The position numbers and the translations under genes are program-made. The notes below the pieces were generated by a model. The model saw nothing but the letters and a program-made list of their open reading frames with translations. It was not told where the DNA came from and did not search any database. 64,000 bases of DNA from Flectonema sp. DT1601. Taxonomy: Eukaryota > Euglenozoa > Diplonemea > Diplonemida > Diplonemidae. Below are positions 28,459-39,510 of this stretch, one piece after another. How positions within the stretch are numbered: position 1 is the stretch's first letter; each line of letters starts with the position of its first letter. The stretch is from NCBI GenBank assembly GCA_964019425.1, contig OZ025817.1, positions 558,001-622,000 of the forward strand, read 5' to 3'.

Positions 28459-28725
28459 TTAAAACTCAGGAATCCATTCACCGACCCACCACACCACTTT
28501 AACACAACCAATCGTCAGTAATAATAAACACACTGCAACCAGAATCTTATTTTTGAATATTTGAATTATAAATGTGATGCTAGTCATGAAGAGACCTATC
28601 AAAGCAGCGAAGTCATCTATCATCCCCACCAAAGGGATGAAGTCGGGGATTAAATCTATAGGAGATATGATGTACCCGGCGAGAAATATTAGTTTTCCAA
28701 TCGTCCAAATGAAGTTCAGTGTCAT
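28459..28725 (-). CDS. DUF1232 (YkvA-like) small membrane protein
   Basis: 88 residues. Residues about 15-40 contain GYIISPIDLIPDFIPLVGMIDDF, the core of the DUF1232 family (YkvA/RNF170 type: SP.D..PD..P..G..DD). Two or three membrane helices follow (ALIGLFMTSITFIIQIF; ILVAVCLLLLTIGCVKVVWW). The family is widespread and its biochemical role is not established. The protein lacks the RING domain of RNF170. The upstream context is A-rich rather than pyrimidine-rich, so a further 5' exon cannot be excluded. Confidence 0.75.
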   Translation of the reverse strand: MTLNFIWTIGKLIFLAGYIISPIDLIPDFIPLVGMIDDFAALIGLFMTSITFIIQIFKNKILVAVCLLLLTIGCVKVVWWVGEWIPEF

Positions 28726-28980
28726 CGCAATTTTTTTTTTTTTTTTTACCTTTCGTTCATATCGTTTTTATTGCTGTTTTTTTTTTAGAATGAAGATTTT
28801 TTATTTAAAAAAAAAACTGAAAAACATTACTTTGAAAAGGGTGAAAGAAAGCAATAGCTGGGGTGAGAAGAAACCTGAAGACGTAAGTCTCCAGGCATCT
28901 AGTCAACAGTGTGTAAATAAAGAAAAAACAAAATACTATACTGACAAGAACAGTATTTGTTAACAGATGAGATAAGCGAT

Positions 28981-31900
28981 TTACTTATCACAACTCTCCT
29001 CACTATCGTCATCAGTTAAAGTATCAAAGCATTCACTCTCAGATCTTATCCTCGAAGTATAAGGAGAGATTGCTATCATAATTGATGGATCAATCGGAGC
29101 AGTCAAAACGTTTATAAAAATGAATTTAAATCCAACAGACTGATCTCGCAGTGAGAACGATCTATCAAGTAGACCAGCAGGAGTAACTGTCTGAAGCAAT
29201 CCATGTGTCAATAAAGCAACAGAATGCGATGATATAAAAGGATCGAATATAACAACCGAATGTCTGTATGCGATAACCTGTTCAACTGATTTATTAATTA
29301 AAGAGGAGCACTCATCAGGGTCAGAAACATCAACGAAACCATATCCGGATACTCGTGAAGCTAAAAAAGCAATTTGACGTCCTTCTTCAATCGATGTGAC
29401 GTCCACGATGACACCTCCTTTAGCAATAATTCCCTTTACAGTTAGTATTACATCCTGAAGGAGTTCATCACTTATGTTATCAACAGGAGCAGACACTGAT
29501 TCTAGCTGATTACGTATGTCGTTAGTTGTGTATAAGTTTGGTAGGAGTTCGAAATCACTGTTATTATTAACTGTGATGTGTGTTCTGTTTTGTAAAGATA
29601 CTACTGTTAGTCTTTTGAACATTTCCCTTTTTCGTTTAGAATCAATTTTATGAGTAATTTCCAAGTTAAGAAACGACAACAAGATTCGAACCAATTGCTC
29701 TTTCACAGCTGGGATTCCGAAAACTTTGCAAACCGTGCAAAGACCTTGAGCAGACCTGAGAAATGCAACAGGTGTCGTGACGGGACTTGATTGCACAGAG
29801 CTCATGATGTCAGTAATTCCACCAATGAGAGATTCAGAGAATCCTCGAACACTCGCAATTGGTGATCTGCTTAGCTCCGCAGATATAATTTCACTTATCA
29901 AAGCCGATGTTATTTTATACAAATCATTATCGATGCAAATAACTGCACAGTAAGGTAGTAATGGTTCTACTGTTCCTCTTTCTTTTAATATCTTCGAAGT
30001 TGTTATAAATACGGCTGATTTTACATTCTTTGTTTCCCACCATTGATTTGACTTGTCACGATCGCATTTTAGTATTATTGTTTCTCTAATGCACTCGGAA
30101 TCGAAGATAGCTTCTGGTGTTAGTGGTAAATTAACATTTTCAATAACAGCTAGTAGTTTACAAGACTTACTGTGACTCTGTCGCAATGAAGAGTATAGTG
30201 TTGAGTGAATTGAATAATTATTTTGTGATTGTGAACTTCTTAACGTCATGCAAGAAGTTGCTGCTATGAGAGTGTCATCAGCAGAGCAAACTGATGAAGC
30301 GATCGTATGCAATCGAAAAGACTTTCCAGATAAAGGATATTGACTTGTTATAACTATCGATCTACCTGAAGCAATTAACTTCATAGCCGTACATGTTGTT
30401 GACGTCAAGTCGTTAGTTCGAATATCAGTAATTGATAACGGAAGTACAAAAGATTTGTCTGCTCGGAATAGTGTTCCCGGGGGCATTGGACACCTTCCAA
30501 TAACTTTTACAGTGAAGTCTCTTATAACTGTGGAGAGTCGTTCCTTTCCTGTTGGATGACAACCACTTCCAATACCCCAGACAATACAATAAAAAAGGAT
30601 CTCTTCAATGAGACTTGCTGTGATTGATTCTCCTTTAGCTATAGCACTGTCACTTCCAACGATTTCCCAAGCGAATAAATATGCGATATTGTCCATCAAG
30701 AATCGAAGAGAGACAGGGAAACATTGCCAGTCATTAGTTAGTGACTGCTGTCCCGCATGTTCTGCTATTGACGACATGTTTGTAACAACTTTATAAATGA
30801 TATTACTCGCGTCTTCAGGTAGGTGTACATTATCACGAGATTTTAAGAAGGCTTGAAGATGCCAAAGGATAGCTTCGTGAGGCACGAGTGCTATTTTTCC
30901 GAAATTTAAACAACAAACAGAAGTCAACAGTGATGGGATGGCTTTACAAAGTGACCGACATTCAAACACAAATTGCAATGAACTACTACACAACGGATGC
31001 GACCAATCAACATTCCCAGCACCAGTATCAGTCTCTGATGCTGCAGTTGATTTTTGTTGAATGGATCGTAAAAGAGGAGGAGTCCAATTGCTGTTTGGAT
31101 CTGCGTCAAAAACGATAAAAGATTGTTTGGTATTCTTATTATCACTTCCTAACCTAGGACTGTCTCGTTGAGTAATCTTATGATCTTTTAATTGAGAGTT
31201 CGTGTTGTCGTCATTCTTCGAAGTTGTGTTGTCTTTTTGATAATTTGAAACACATTTTCTCAACAAACTAACAAACAATCCCTCAGAACCAAAAAACTCC
31301 TTTGAAGACACAGCTGAAGGCACAACAGTATATTTCGTACCAGACATTTGCTGTACAACATACCGAATAGTTGGAGTTTTACCACTCCCTGGTGAACCAA
31401 CAAACAGTAATGGATTCCTAAATGATGCTGCTAACAGAGCTGTGTTTATTATCGGTAGGAATAGAACAGGAGGACCTGATTTAACAAGTTGAGGACACGG
31501 ATCGGTGTCGGTGATGTATTTTGATATTGTCGCGTTAATACGCTGCTCATCAACACCAAGTGATGATGCCAGATTTCTAATAATCATTTCCGCAACTGAT
31601 AATATGGATAAATTATCCGACGAAGGAATACATTTATACGATTCAAATGTTTCTATTATTTTCAATGATAAGTCAACAGGTGAGGGATCTGTTCCTTCCC
31701 ACATCAGCCAACATTCTGAAACAAGTGAAGCCAACGAACCAGAAACAGTTTTTGGATTCTCTATTAGATTAGCATAGCAATGTGCTAAAATCATTTCCTT
31801 TAAATCAGAAAACTTAACATCATGAAATACAGTTGATGAGTTGGACGATGGAATGATGTGAACATGTCTGAACTTGTTTTGCAATTCCTTTGAAATTCCC

Positions 31901-34900
31901 AAACTTCTCTCAGAACTACCAACAGGAAGACCACACATCACAATTAGACCATTCGATGTCCAGTTAGCTGTTTGTATTTCTACATCACACAAACTACCAA
32001 TCTGTTGTAATTGTATCCGCGACTCAATATCTTCCCTACACAGAATATCAGATATTACTTCAATAGAGTTGCGTAGCTTTAAATCTGGAATAGTTTCCAT
32101 TCCATCTGTCACAATTGATATCCAACCACATGCAGCACATCCAACAAGTTGTCTGGCAATACTTTGAGTTGTGTTACTTCCTCCTATGATAGCGCTGTGT
32201 TTGCCTACAAGTGAAGCCATGTCTTCAATAACGGATGTCTGAATAGGTGACATCTGACAACCGAGTGATAATAAAGTTTCAATACCCGGCGATGCCATTC
32301 CCAATAAGATTTTTGAGAATAAAAAACTATTCGCATTGGACATCATTTGAGGTAATCGTCGATTTGATACGAATTCATTTCCATACACAACTGACGCAGT
32401 GCTATCTGACGGGATCGTTTCATACTCTAAAGACAATCGAACTTGCTCTGATGAATAGGTGTATGCGAACCTTGGATATAATCCTCCTTGAATTCTTTTA
32501 TTCATTTCGTAAGAACACCAATCACTCTGAACCATTAGTAGATTCTTTATTGTAGTACAAACGTACGATAGATGATCTCCGTTTCTCATGTACGCAATGA
32601 AATCTTGTTTTTCAGCTTGAAGATCTGAATAAAATGATTTTGGATTTCCTTCCTGATGACTTGCTTGCCAATCACTTTCTTTATAAATTCTGTATATGAG
32701 AGTTGCGACTTGGGTTGGAAGGGTCTCTATGAAAGTGAGTTGAGTTTCTTGTTCAGCATATTCAGAAAACCCGAATGATATTAGCAACGAAATAGTATCG
32801 TTGACCGAATTACAAACACCTTGCAACCATGTGTCAGCATTACTTCTAAGTCTAACTGTTTTTTTAAGTTCGATTGCTTCACCAGAACAACCTGTAATTT
32901 CTGTTACGTGATTTAGATGGTCTGATGCGTCAACAACGAGAGTCATATCAACGAAATTTCCTAACAAAGTTAAGATTGGTTGCATATTTGGATATTTATT
33001 ATGACTTGCTAATAAATCCAATAATTGAGCGTCATCTACAAGGCAATATCGTGGAAAAACTGATCTTCTCTGTTGTAAAAATAATGAAAGTTTTTGATTC
33101 ATCACTTCTGCCATTTCTAATTTTCTTTTAATCTTATCAGCCAGTCCCTGAGATGTCAGAGTAGCCATTGCGTTAAACCCAGTTTGAGATGTTATTCGAA
33201 CTAAGTCTCTAAAACCCTTATCAAAATCAATAAACGCCCTTCCCAAGTCAAGAGCTCGTTGTAAATCAGGACATCCAAAGAAAGGCTCAAACTTGATCCA
33301 CAATGCCTGTAATGACATTATACCGTGTGCTGTGTCAATCATTTTGCTTATGGTGTCTTTGAGAATGTTCGCAGGCTTCGATATTTGTAATTCTGCCTTG
33401 AGTGATGTCATAGCTGACAATTGTAAATACGAATCATTTAAAGTCAACAACAGAGTTGGTAAGTTTGAAATAACCTGATATTCGGTTTCTTGCCAATAGA
33501 CCAACTGAATCTCCTCATCTTGCCAAATCTTCTGTTGTTGATCAAATGACTCTCTAATAGAAGATTCAGCCTCAGCATCTCTGGCTATTGCTAACACTTC
33601 ATTTAGTTTATGATGTACGGTAGTTGAATAAAGGTCATCGAGTGTGACTATCTCTCCTTTTGATATTGAAATTAACAACAAGTCATCCAACAACAACATA
33701 TGAGTGTGTTTTAAACCCCTGCTTGATAGCGCTGCTGCAATTGGCAGCATTAGTTGGGATTGCTCAATTATGGAATCCATCGCTTGTGTTACTTGCGTTG
33801 TTCCTATTTTTTCAGTTATATTCTGAACTGATTTCGCGAACCTATATAGATCTTGACCCATTTTTTTACTATCAAGGTTCCGACAGTCAGCTTGCCTCCA
33901 TTTTGTTGTAATATCAGTTAAATTTTTAAATAAAATCCACATTTTATTCCAAACTGATACTTCTTCCACAACCGATTCTAATTCAGGTATTTCCGAGACA
34001 GCAATACCAATATCTCTGTGAAAATCATTATACGACGTTAGTATTTCTTGAATTACATGTAGTTTATTAAGTAATTGTTCTGTGTCGTTTATAATGTAAT
34101 CTTTATCACTTGATGGTGACTCAAGGTTCGGGTTGCTTGCGTCTTGTCTAATCTTTGTTAAGTCTTTGAGTAGATCAAATTTAATCTTTTCAAACAATAT
34201 TGAATATCGAGAGAGATGGTCATCTCGTTGAGAATCAATTTGACTATAAAGTTGTTGATATGCTTTCCAAGAAAAAGTCATTCTCTTAAACGGAGTGCTC
34301 TGATGAATTGGTGTGGTATTATTACTCTCTTGCATATCAAGTACTCTGTCTGTCACTGCTGAGAGTGAGATCGCAGTTTCGAATGTTTGCTGAAGATTTG
34401 AATGGTTTCGTTGGATGTCGAGACCAGTCTGAACAGCAGTCTTGTACTCCTCTGCCGATATTGGTTGTTCTTTTAATTTTGAACTAACTGAAGCGATCTT
34501 TGCTGTTACATTCTCACAGGTATCACAAGCAATTGATGGTAGAGTTTCACAATAAAAACAAATATTAAACTCAACTGCTGGCAGCACTGCTTGTTTCAAC
34601 ACCACTAAATCAACTACAAAAAGAGAAACTGTTACACTATCAGGAAGTTGCTGAACTTCATCAGTGAGTGTTTGTAAGCTGTCAAGTTCTGCGCTCAGTT
34701 GCTCAGGTGATTGTACCCCACTGGCAATATTAACTTTGGCATCTTCATGAACTAACTCTTTGCATGACAGATATCGTTCCTTTAATGTTATAAAACCATT
34801 CTTCCAAACCTCAATTTCACCAATCCCAGTAGAAAGACTTTCTGATACGTTTCCAGGGATTTCTGTATAGCCTTCATGGGCAGAAACTATGTCGAAAAGA

Positions 34901-36537
34901 CCCCAGTTGGTTCCTTCTAGTAGTGGTGGTTCATCAGAGATATTTGATTTATTATTTGTGTTACCTTCGAACACCATACTACGAACCATACTTGGAACAG
35001 TCTCAGCTAGTTCTTGAATACTTCTCAATTGGTTTACTAAGTTGATGAATTGAGGTGGAGGAGGCTCAATTTCCAACGTACCAACAGCCGATATCTGAAG
35101 TGCTACGTGAAATCTGACATCAGTTTTCGACGGTCTCTGTGACACCTTCAGCATGTCAGATAGCGTCGATGCGAATATTATTCCACTTCGGACAAGAGAT
35201 TTGACGAGAGACTCGAGAATGAAATAATCAATGAGCTTTGTTATTCTACGAAGTTTTTGGATATGAGAATGAATAGCTCCCAACTCAGCGAATGATAAGA
35301 TGTACTGATCACTTGTTAGTTTATTATTCTTACAAGAATGAACATGATCACCAGCAGGTATTGTTTTACTGTGTTGCATAGCTCTCTGAGTTAGTCTATC
35401 CAGACCAGGTTTTTCAGAAGCGGCAGAGTATTCGGCTTTGTCACCGCATAAATCTTTTGCTTCCAGTAAGAATTGTATTGAGAGTCTGTCAAACATTGTC
35501 GTTTCTAAATAGGTTCGACAACCTTCTCTGAGGATGTTGAATATTCTAGCGGTTTGATTTCTCAGGGTGTTTTTAAATTCAGATCTCTTTATGTGTTGCA
35601 ACGATTCGAAATCACTTAATCCCAAACTAGTTGTCGGCACTGCCACTAAAACATTACTTGCGATAGAATGACAAAGCTGCTTACAACTAAGCAAAACTCC
35701 AGACAATGACGAATCTAAAATAAAAAGTGAATTCTTCAACGAATCACAAACCGAATAATTTCTTTGCAAAACAATAATTGATTTCAGCGTGTAAAATATC
35801 CTCCATGCGTGATATACACCCATTGAAAACATTTTTATTCTTTTCAATTTAAAATAAGCTGAAGCCTCGTAAACATATGTTTTCATTGGGATCACCTCGC
35901 AATCACGACCTCCTGAAACTTGAACTAATGACGTATCATCAAGTTTAAAACAATTATCTTTATCAACCAAATAACCAGGAGCTTCAGTTAGAAAGTAACG
36001 TGCTTCAGCAGAATGAAGGCTAAGTGACTTTTTAGAACAAATGAAGTAAGCAGTCTCGCAATTAACAACATTTGATACGATTCGATGGTGAAGATGATGT
36101 ATAATTGATCCCGAAATTAGAATTTGATTATCTATTTCTGGAATCCCACATGGAAGAGTGAACTCATCCGAGCACCGTCCATCAACTTTTGTTATTGTTT
36201 TCATCATTTTATTTTTCATTGGTACTAATTGCTTCTGATCTCTGACTATTTTCTTTGGTGACGGATGCTGTGTTTTCATCATCGTTTGAGGCCTTCCAAC
36301 CATCCCCATTGAAGGTACCAAGACCCGTCCCTGCTTAGCCGCATCACTTATACACTCCGGCCCATGAAATACCAACGTCCTTGGAAACGATTTTGGACTC
36401 TTCGCTTCAACAGTAAGTTCTTTTGGTAGTCTAAGAGGTGGTGGTATTGATTTCTTAAGGCGAGATAGTTCACTTTCACCTTCTCCATGAAGGCTTTTTA
36501 ATGTTTTCCGACGTCGAATTCGCTCAACGTTAACCAT
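28981..36537 (-). CDS. Dynein heavy chain-like protein lacking stalk and last AAA modules
   Basis: 2518 residues, against 4000-4600 for true dynein heavy chains. Residues about 1-750 are a divergent tail. The linker region (about 780-1200) includes LQALWIKFEPFF and FPRYCLVDDAQLLDLL, as in DHC_N2. AAA1 (about 1370-1600) has no intact P-loop: the expected GPAGTGKTET is IIGGSNTTQSIA near 1450. AAA2 has a good Walker A (GSPGSGKTPT, near 1710) and a FDADPNSNWTPPLL element like the AAA2 Walker B. AAA3 has a weaker SGKS near 2070. An AAA4-like module ends the protein in an acidic tail. The coiled-coil stalk, microtubule-binding domain, AAA5 and AAA6 are absent; other genes follow at once. It cannot be a normal motor. 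A CCATTACAG acceptor lies 7 nt before the ATG. Confidence 0.8.
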   Translation of the reverse strand: MVNVERIRRRKTLKSLHGEGESELSRLKKSIPPPLRLPKELTVEAKSPKSFPRTLVFHGPECISDAAKQGRVLVPSMGMVGRPQTMMKTQHPSPKKIVRDQKQLVPMKNKMMKTITKVDGRCSDEFTLPCGIPEIDNQILISGSIIHHLHHRIVSNVVNCETAYFICSKKSLSLHSAEARYFLTEAPGYLVDKDNCFKLDDTSLVQVSGGRDCEVIPMKTYVYEASAYFKLKRIKMFSMGVYHAWRIFYTLKSIIVLQRNYSVCDSLKNSLFILDSSLSGVLLSCKQLCHSIASNVLVAVPTTSLGLSDFESLQHIKRSEFKNTLRNQTARIFNILREGCRTYLETTMFDRLSIQFLLEAKDLCGDKAEYSAASEKPGLDRLTQRAMQHSKTIPAGDHVHSCKNNKLTSDQYILSFAELGAIHSHIQKLRRITKLIDYFILESLVKSLVRSGIIFASTLSDMLKVSQRPSKTDVRFHVALQISAVGTLEIEPPPPQFINLVNQLRSIQELAETVPSMVRSMVFEGNTNNKSNISDEPPLLEGTNWGLFDIVSAHEGYTEIPGNVSESLSTGIGEIEVWKNGFITLKERYLSCKELVHEDAKVNIASGVQSPEQLSAELDSLQTLTDEVQQLPDSVTVSLFVVDLVVLKQAVLPAVEFNICFYCETLPSIACDTCENVTAKIASVSSKLKEQPISAEEYKTAVQTGLDIQRNHSNLQQTFETAISLSAVTDRVLDMQESNNTTPIHQSTPFKRMTFSWKAYQQLYSQIDSQRDDHLSRYSILFEKIKFDLLKDLTKIRQDASNPNLESPSSDKDYIINDTEQLLNKLHVIQEILTSYNDFHRDIGIAVSEIPELESVVEEVSVWNKMWILFKNLTDITTKWRQADCRNLDSKKMGQDLYRFAKSVQNITEKIGTTQVTQAMDSIIEQSQLMLPIAAALSSRGLKHTHMLLLDDLLLISISKGEIVTLDDLYSTTVHHKLNEVLAIARDAEAESSIRESFDQQQKIWQDEEIQLVYWQETEYQVISNLPTLLLTLNDSYLQLSAMTSLKAELQISKPANILKDTISKMIDTAHGIMSLQALWIKFEPFFGCPDLQRALDLGRAFIDFDKGFRDLVRITSQTGFNAMATLTSQGLADKIKRKLEMAEVMNQKLSLFLQQRRSVFPRYCLVDDAQLLDLLASHNKYPNMQPILTLLGNFVDMTLVVDASDHLNHVTEITGCSGEAIELKKTVRLRSNADTWLQGVCNSVNDTISLLISFGFSEYAEQETQLTFIETLPTQVATLIYRIYKESDWQASHQEGNPKSFYSDLQAEKQDFIAYMRNGDHLSYVCTTIKNLLMVQSDWCSYEMNKRIQGGLYPRFAYTYSSEQVRLSLEYETIPSDSTASVVYGNEFVSNRRLPQMMSNANSFLFSKILLGMASPGIETLLSLGCQMSPIQTSVIEDMASLVGKHSAIIGGSNTTQSIARQLVGCAACGWISIVTDGMETIPDLKLRNSIEVISDILCREDIESRIQLQQIGSLCDVEIQTANWTSNGLIVMCGLPVGSSERSLGISKELQNKFRHVHIIPSSNSSTVFHDVKFSDLKEMILAHCYANLIENPKTVSGSLASLVSECWLMWEGTDPSPVDLSLKIIETFESYKCIPSSDNLSILSVAEMIIRNLASSLGVDEQRINATISKYITDTDPCPQLVKSGPPVLFLPIINTALLAASFRNPLLFVGSPGSGKTPTIRYVVQQMSGTKYTVVPSAVSSKEFFGSEGLFVSLLRKCVSNYQKDNTTSKNDDNTNSQLKDHKITQRDSPRLGSDNKNTKQSFIVFDADPNSNWTPPLLRSIQQKSTAASETDTGAGNVDWSHPLCSSSLQFVFECRSLCKAIPSLLTSVCCLNFGKIALVPHEAILWHLQAFLKSRDNVHLPEDASNIIYKVVTNMSSIAEHAGQQSLTNDWQCFPVSLRFLMDNIAYLFAWEIVGSDSAIAKGESITASLIEEILFYCIVWGIGSGCHPTGKERLSTVIRDFTVKVIGRCPMPPGTLFRADKSFVLPLSITDIRTNDLTSTTCTAMKLIASGRSIVITSQYPLSGKSFRLHTIASSVCSADDTLIAATSCMTLRSSQSQNNYSIHSTLYSSLRQSHSKSCKLLAVIENVNLPLTPEAIFDSECIRETIILKCDRDKSNQWWETKNVKSAVFITTSKILKERGTVEPLLPYCAVICIDNDLYKITSALISEIISAELSRSPIASVRGFSESLIGGITDIMSSVQSSPVTTPVAFLRSAQGLCTVCKVFGIPAVKEQLVRILLSFLNLEITHKIDSKRKREMFKRLTVVSLQNRTHITVNNNSDFELLPNLYTTNDIRNQLESVSAPVDNISDELLQDVILTVKGIIAKGGVIVDVTSIEEGRQIAFLASRVSGYGFVDVSDPDECSSLINKSVEQVIAYRHSVVIFDPFISSHSVALLTHGLLQTVTPAGLLDRSFSLRDQSVGFKFIFINVLTAPIDPSIMIAISPYTSRIRSESECFDTLTDDDSEESCDK

Positions 36538-36954
36538 CTAACGGCTGTAATGGAAAAAATAATATTCACCAATCGTCTTTATATCTAAAAAATAATATAA
36601 CTCTTTTTATTACAAGAGGTGTAAAAAAGGAGAGAGACAGAGAGGGAAGAAGAGCTAGGAGTGGCATCGCTGTATTATAACTGTTCCTTTCCATAGATCG
36701 GCAGTGACTACAACGCAGCGACATTATAACATAAACAAACAAAACAGGGAGGAAGGTAGTGATGGATAGCCAGCATTAAATCAACCAGTACACATCATCA
36801 GTCTACATTGTCTACTACAATTGTCCTAATACTTTAAATCAGTAGTAAGAAATTGTGTATTAAAAGGGTTACTTTAAAAAGAAAAAAAAAAGAAAATTCT
36901 ACTTGCAGTACACAAACGTGTACTTAGTATGAGAGAGGTACAATAGATGAAAAA
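36538..36954. other. Intergenic, no gene seen
   Basis: Contains the acceptor of the dynein-like gene (36545-36570) and the 3' region of the sulfatase gene. Nothing else is recognised. Confidence 0.5.
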
Positions 36955-39510
36955 CTAGAGAGGATCACACTGAGGTGTGGCACTACTGCTTTGACTACTC
37001 GAAACATAGTTTTCAAGGTAGGTTTCGACATCCAGTAGTTCTTCTGATATAATTGGAAGCTCACAGGTGTCAGAATCATGACACGCAATGTATGTCCTAA
37101 ATACTGATAATATCGAAGAAGATGAATTGCCAATAGCTAAGTTATTCTGTTCAGCACCATCAATAGATAAATCGTACAACTGTTCACAATCATCATAAGA
37201 AGGATATTGAGGTAAGGAAACAGAATGTTCATTCAGAGCTGATCTGTGAATGTATTTATAACGACCGGCTACAATCGATCTGTCGAATGCAATTTCAGAA
37301 ACCTTCGGTCGAACATTAGTCTGAGATTGTCCTTTTAAGACTTGAAGAAAAGATTCACCAGAAACGTCATCACTCTCACTAAGACCAGTCAGCTCTAATA
37401 GTGTAGCTGGGATGTCAATATTACTGACAACTGCGTTGGTTGAAATCCCTTTTGGAATCATTGAAGGTAGTTTTATAGATAACGCAATTCTAACACCACC
37501 TTCGTATAATTGTGATTTTGCTCCCATTCCGTGATCAATGCAAAATATAACCATAGTGTTGTCAGTAAGGCCTCGATCATCTACAGCCTGTAAGAGAGCA
37601 CCCATTGAATCATCTACCCATGCGTGACTGATTAACCTGTTTCGATTTCCTCTCCCACCTTTTGGGTAATCAGACAAAAGCTGACTTCTAGAACGCATCG
37701 TAGTAACAGGAGACGATAGTAGTATTCCTGAAGGTGTCATAAGATCACTTATTTTCAAAGCCTTAACAGTATTTGGAGTGTGAGGTGCTGTTGGAGTGAA
37801 GTGGAGAAAGAAGGGAGCTGATCTTGAAATCGCCACATCAATCGCAGATATACTTTCTGATACCATCCATTCTAAATTATGAGAATACGTCATCTGTTGT
37901 ACAGTCACTCCGTTATTCGGCATATTAGACACGTAACAACCAGCAACATGATCGAATCCAGTATTCTGAACATCAGCAACCAACCTGTCATAATCATTCA
38001 GATAATCATCAGTAGATGAACCAGGAAAGATGTGCCACTTCCCAGAGTGAATCGTGTAATAACCAGCTGATTGTAAAGCTGTTTGAATGTTTTCATCTGA
38101 GTCAGTGCTGGTCATCTTCGTTGTTGGAACCTCCACATAAGTTCTACCATCCCAATCACTGTTCCCTGAGTATGATCTTTGTGTCAACCGTATTGCTTCT
38201 AAACCAGCACTGCTATGCCTCCCTGTTAACAGTGAAAATCTCGAAGGAGCACACTTAGGTGAAGCAGTGTACGCTCGTTTAAAAGTAATACCATCATCTC
38301 TGATTGAATTAATGAAAGGCGTTTCAGGAATATTATGAACACCTGGTACGTCATATCCAGGTGGTGCTTCATCCCATATGAAATCCATATCATCAGGCAT
38401 GAAAATAATAATATTAGTGCTATTGCTATTGGTATTATTCACCTGAGGTGGTGAAGGACTTCCTACGCATTGAGTTACAGGTTGTTGATATTGCTTAGTG
38501 TTATCACTACATGAAGGAACTAACCCTCCAACAGGATAGTTACCTCCTCCAAAACAACCAACAAAGTACGGAAAAGTATTTGTAGCGTAGTAATAATAGC
38601 TGTTGTCACACTCTAAGTTGTAACCTCCATTACAAATATCCAACTCGTTACTAATGGACTCTCCTGTTTGGAGGAACGGTGCTTTAATAACATGACCGTC
38701 TTTGGATATTCCGAGAATCTTATTTTTATTGCTATCCGTGACAGCAGACATTGAATATTCAGAAAAGTTTTGTGAACAAGAAGTGACTGAACTACAAGGA
38801 CTTGATTGATATACAGCAGTCGTATACATGCAAGGTGATGGCATGTGGTAATGATATAAATTATCAGAACCCCGAGGATGTCCCAAACATAAGTCAACTT
38901 TTTCTACGTCTGTTTGAATAGTTGGATAAAAAGGATCAACACCTTCAACACTTATAGCATTTAAGATTGCCACTCCGTCTACCGATATGCCTACTATCGT
39001 TCTCATTGATTGAACTGATGAATATTTTATAAAGTCATTCTCCGAAGGGATATTTGAATCACGATGATTAGTGATGTCACAAACTAGTTGATCGAGTTCA
39101 CTCTGAGTAGTCGCTACATTCCTTGGATTCTGAGAATCAATTTCCGGATTAAATTTAACTTCAAAATCAATTTCAGTTTCCGTCATAGTTACAACTTGTG
39201 GAATGGAATAACAGTTTCCTGGCAACCCATTACTTTGAATTCTTATTTTAACGTCGTTGTTAACCTCCGAGCAAGTAACACAAAGCTTACGTGTCCACGT
39301 ACAAGTTGAACCCTGTTCATTACCGACACAATTCCCAACGTTATCGCAGGATATGTCTTCTCCAATCATCGAACTAAGGCTGATCGCGCTGTCATTCCCG
39401 CAAGTATTCCGAAACGACCCTGCTACAGAACGACAGTCGTCTAGCGTTCTTCCCAAACTACTGCACAGTACGGGCAGCAATGATAACATCAATGAATAAA
39501 GTACCCACAT
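36955..39510 (-). CDS. Secreted YHYH-domain and sulfatase fusion protein
   Basis: 851 residues with a signal peptide (MWVLYSLMLSLLPVLCSSLG). Residues about 30-340 are a YHYH domain: LCLGHPRGSDNLYHYHMPSPC at about 215-235 is its signature. Residues about 365-830 form an alkaline phosphatase-superfamily sulfatase: NIIIFMPDDMDF gives the metal-binding Asp pair, and SPKCAPSRFSLLTGR near 418 is the C-x-P-S-R site whose Cys becomes formylglycine. IHSGKWH and APHTPN follow in the usual order, and MVIFCIDHGMG supplies the C-terminal metal site. The complete motif set predicts an active enzyme cleaving sulfate esters, perhaps from algal polysaccharides. It acts outside the cell or in lysosome-like vesicles. 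Confidence 0.9.
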   Translation of the reverse strand: MWVLYSLMLSLLPVLCSSLGRTLDDCRSVAGSFRNTCGNDSAISLSSMIGEDISCDNVGNCVGNEQGSTCTWTRKLCVTCSEVNNDVKIRIQSNGLPGNCYSIPQVVTMTETEIDFEVKFNPEIDSQNPRNVATTQSELDQLVCDITNHRDSNIPSENDFIKYSSVQSMRTIVGISVDGVAILNAISVEGVDPFYPTIQTDVEKVDLCLGHPRGSDNLYHYHMPSPCMYTTAVYQSSPCSSVTSCSQNFSEYSMSAVTDSNKNKILGISKDGHVIKAPFLQTGESISNELDICNGGYNLECDNSYYYYATNTFPYFVGCFGGGNYPVGGLVPSCSDNTKQYQQPVTQCVGSPSPPQVNNTNSNSTNIIIFMPDDMDFIWDEAPPGYDVPGVHNIPETPFINSIRDDGITFKRAYTASPKCAPSRFSLLTGRHSSAGLEAIRLTQRSYSGNSDWDGRTYVEVPTTKMTSTDSDENIQTALQSAGYYTIHSGKWHIFPGSSTDDYLNDYDRLVADVQNTGFDHVAGCYVSNMPNNGVTVQQMTYSHNLEWMVSESISAIDVAISRSAPFFLHFTPTAPHTPNTVKALKISDLMTPSGILLSSPVTTMRSRSQLLSDYPKGGRGNRNRLISHAWVDDSMGALLQAVDDRGLTDNTMVIFCIDHGMGAKSQLYEGGVRIALSIKLPSMIPKGISTNAVVSNIDIPATLLELTGLSESDDVSGESFLQVLKGQSQTNVRPKVSEIAFDRSIVAGRYKYIHRSALNEHSVSLPQYPSYDDCEQLYDLSIDGAEQNNLAIGNSSSSILSVFRTYIACHDSDTCELPIISEELLDVETYLENYVSSSQSSSATPQCDPL

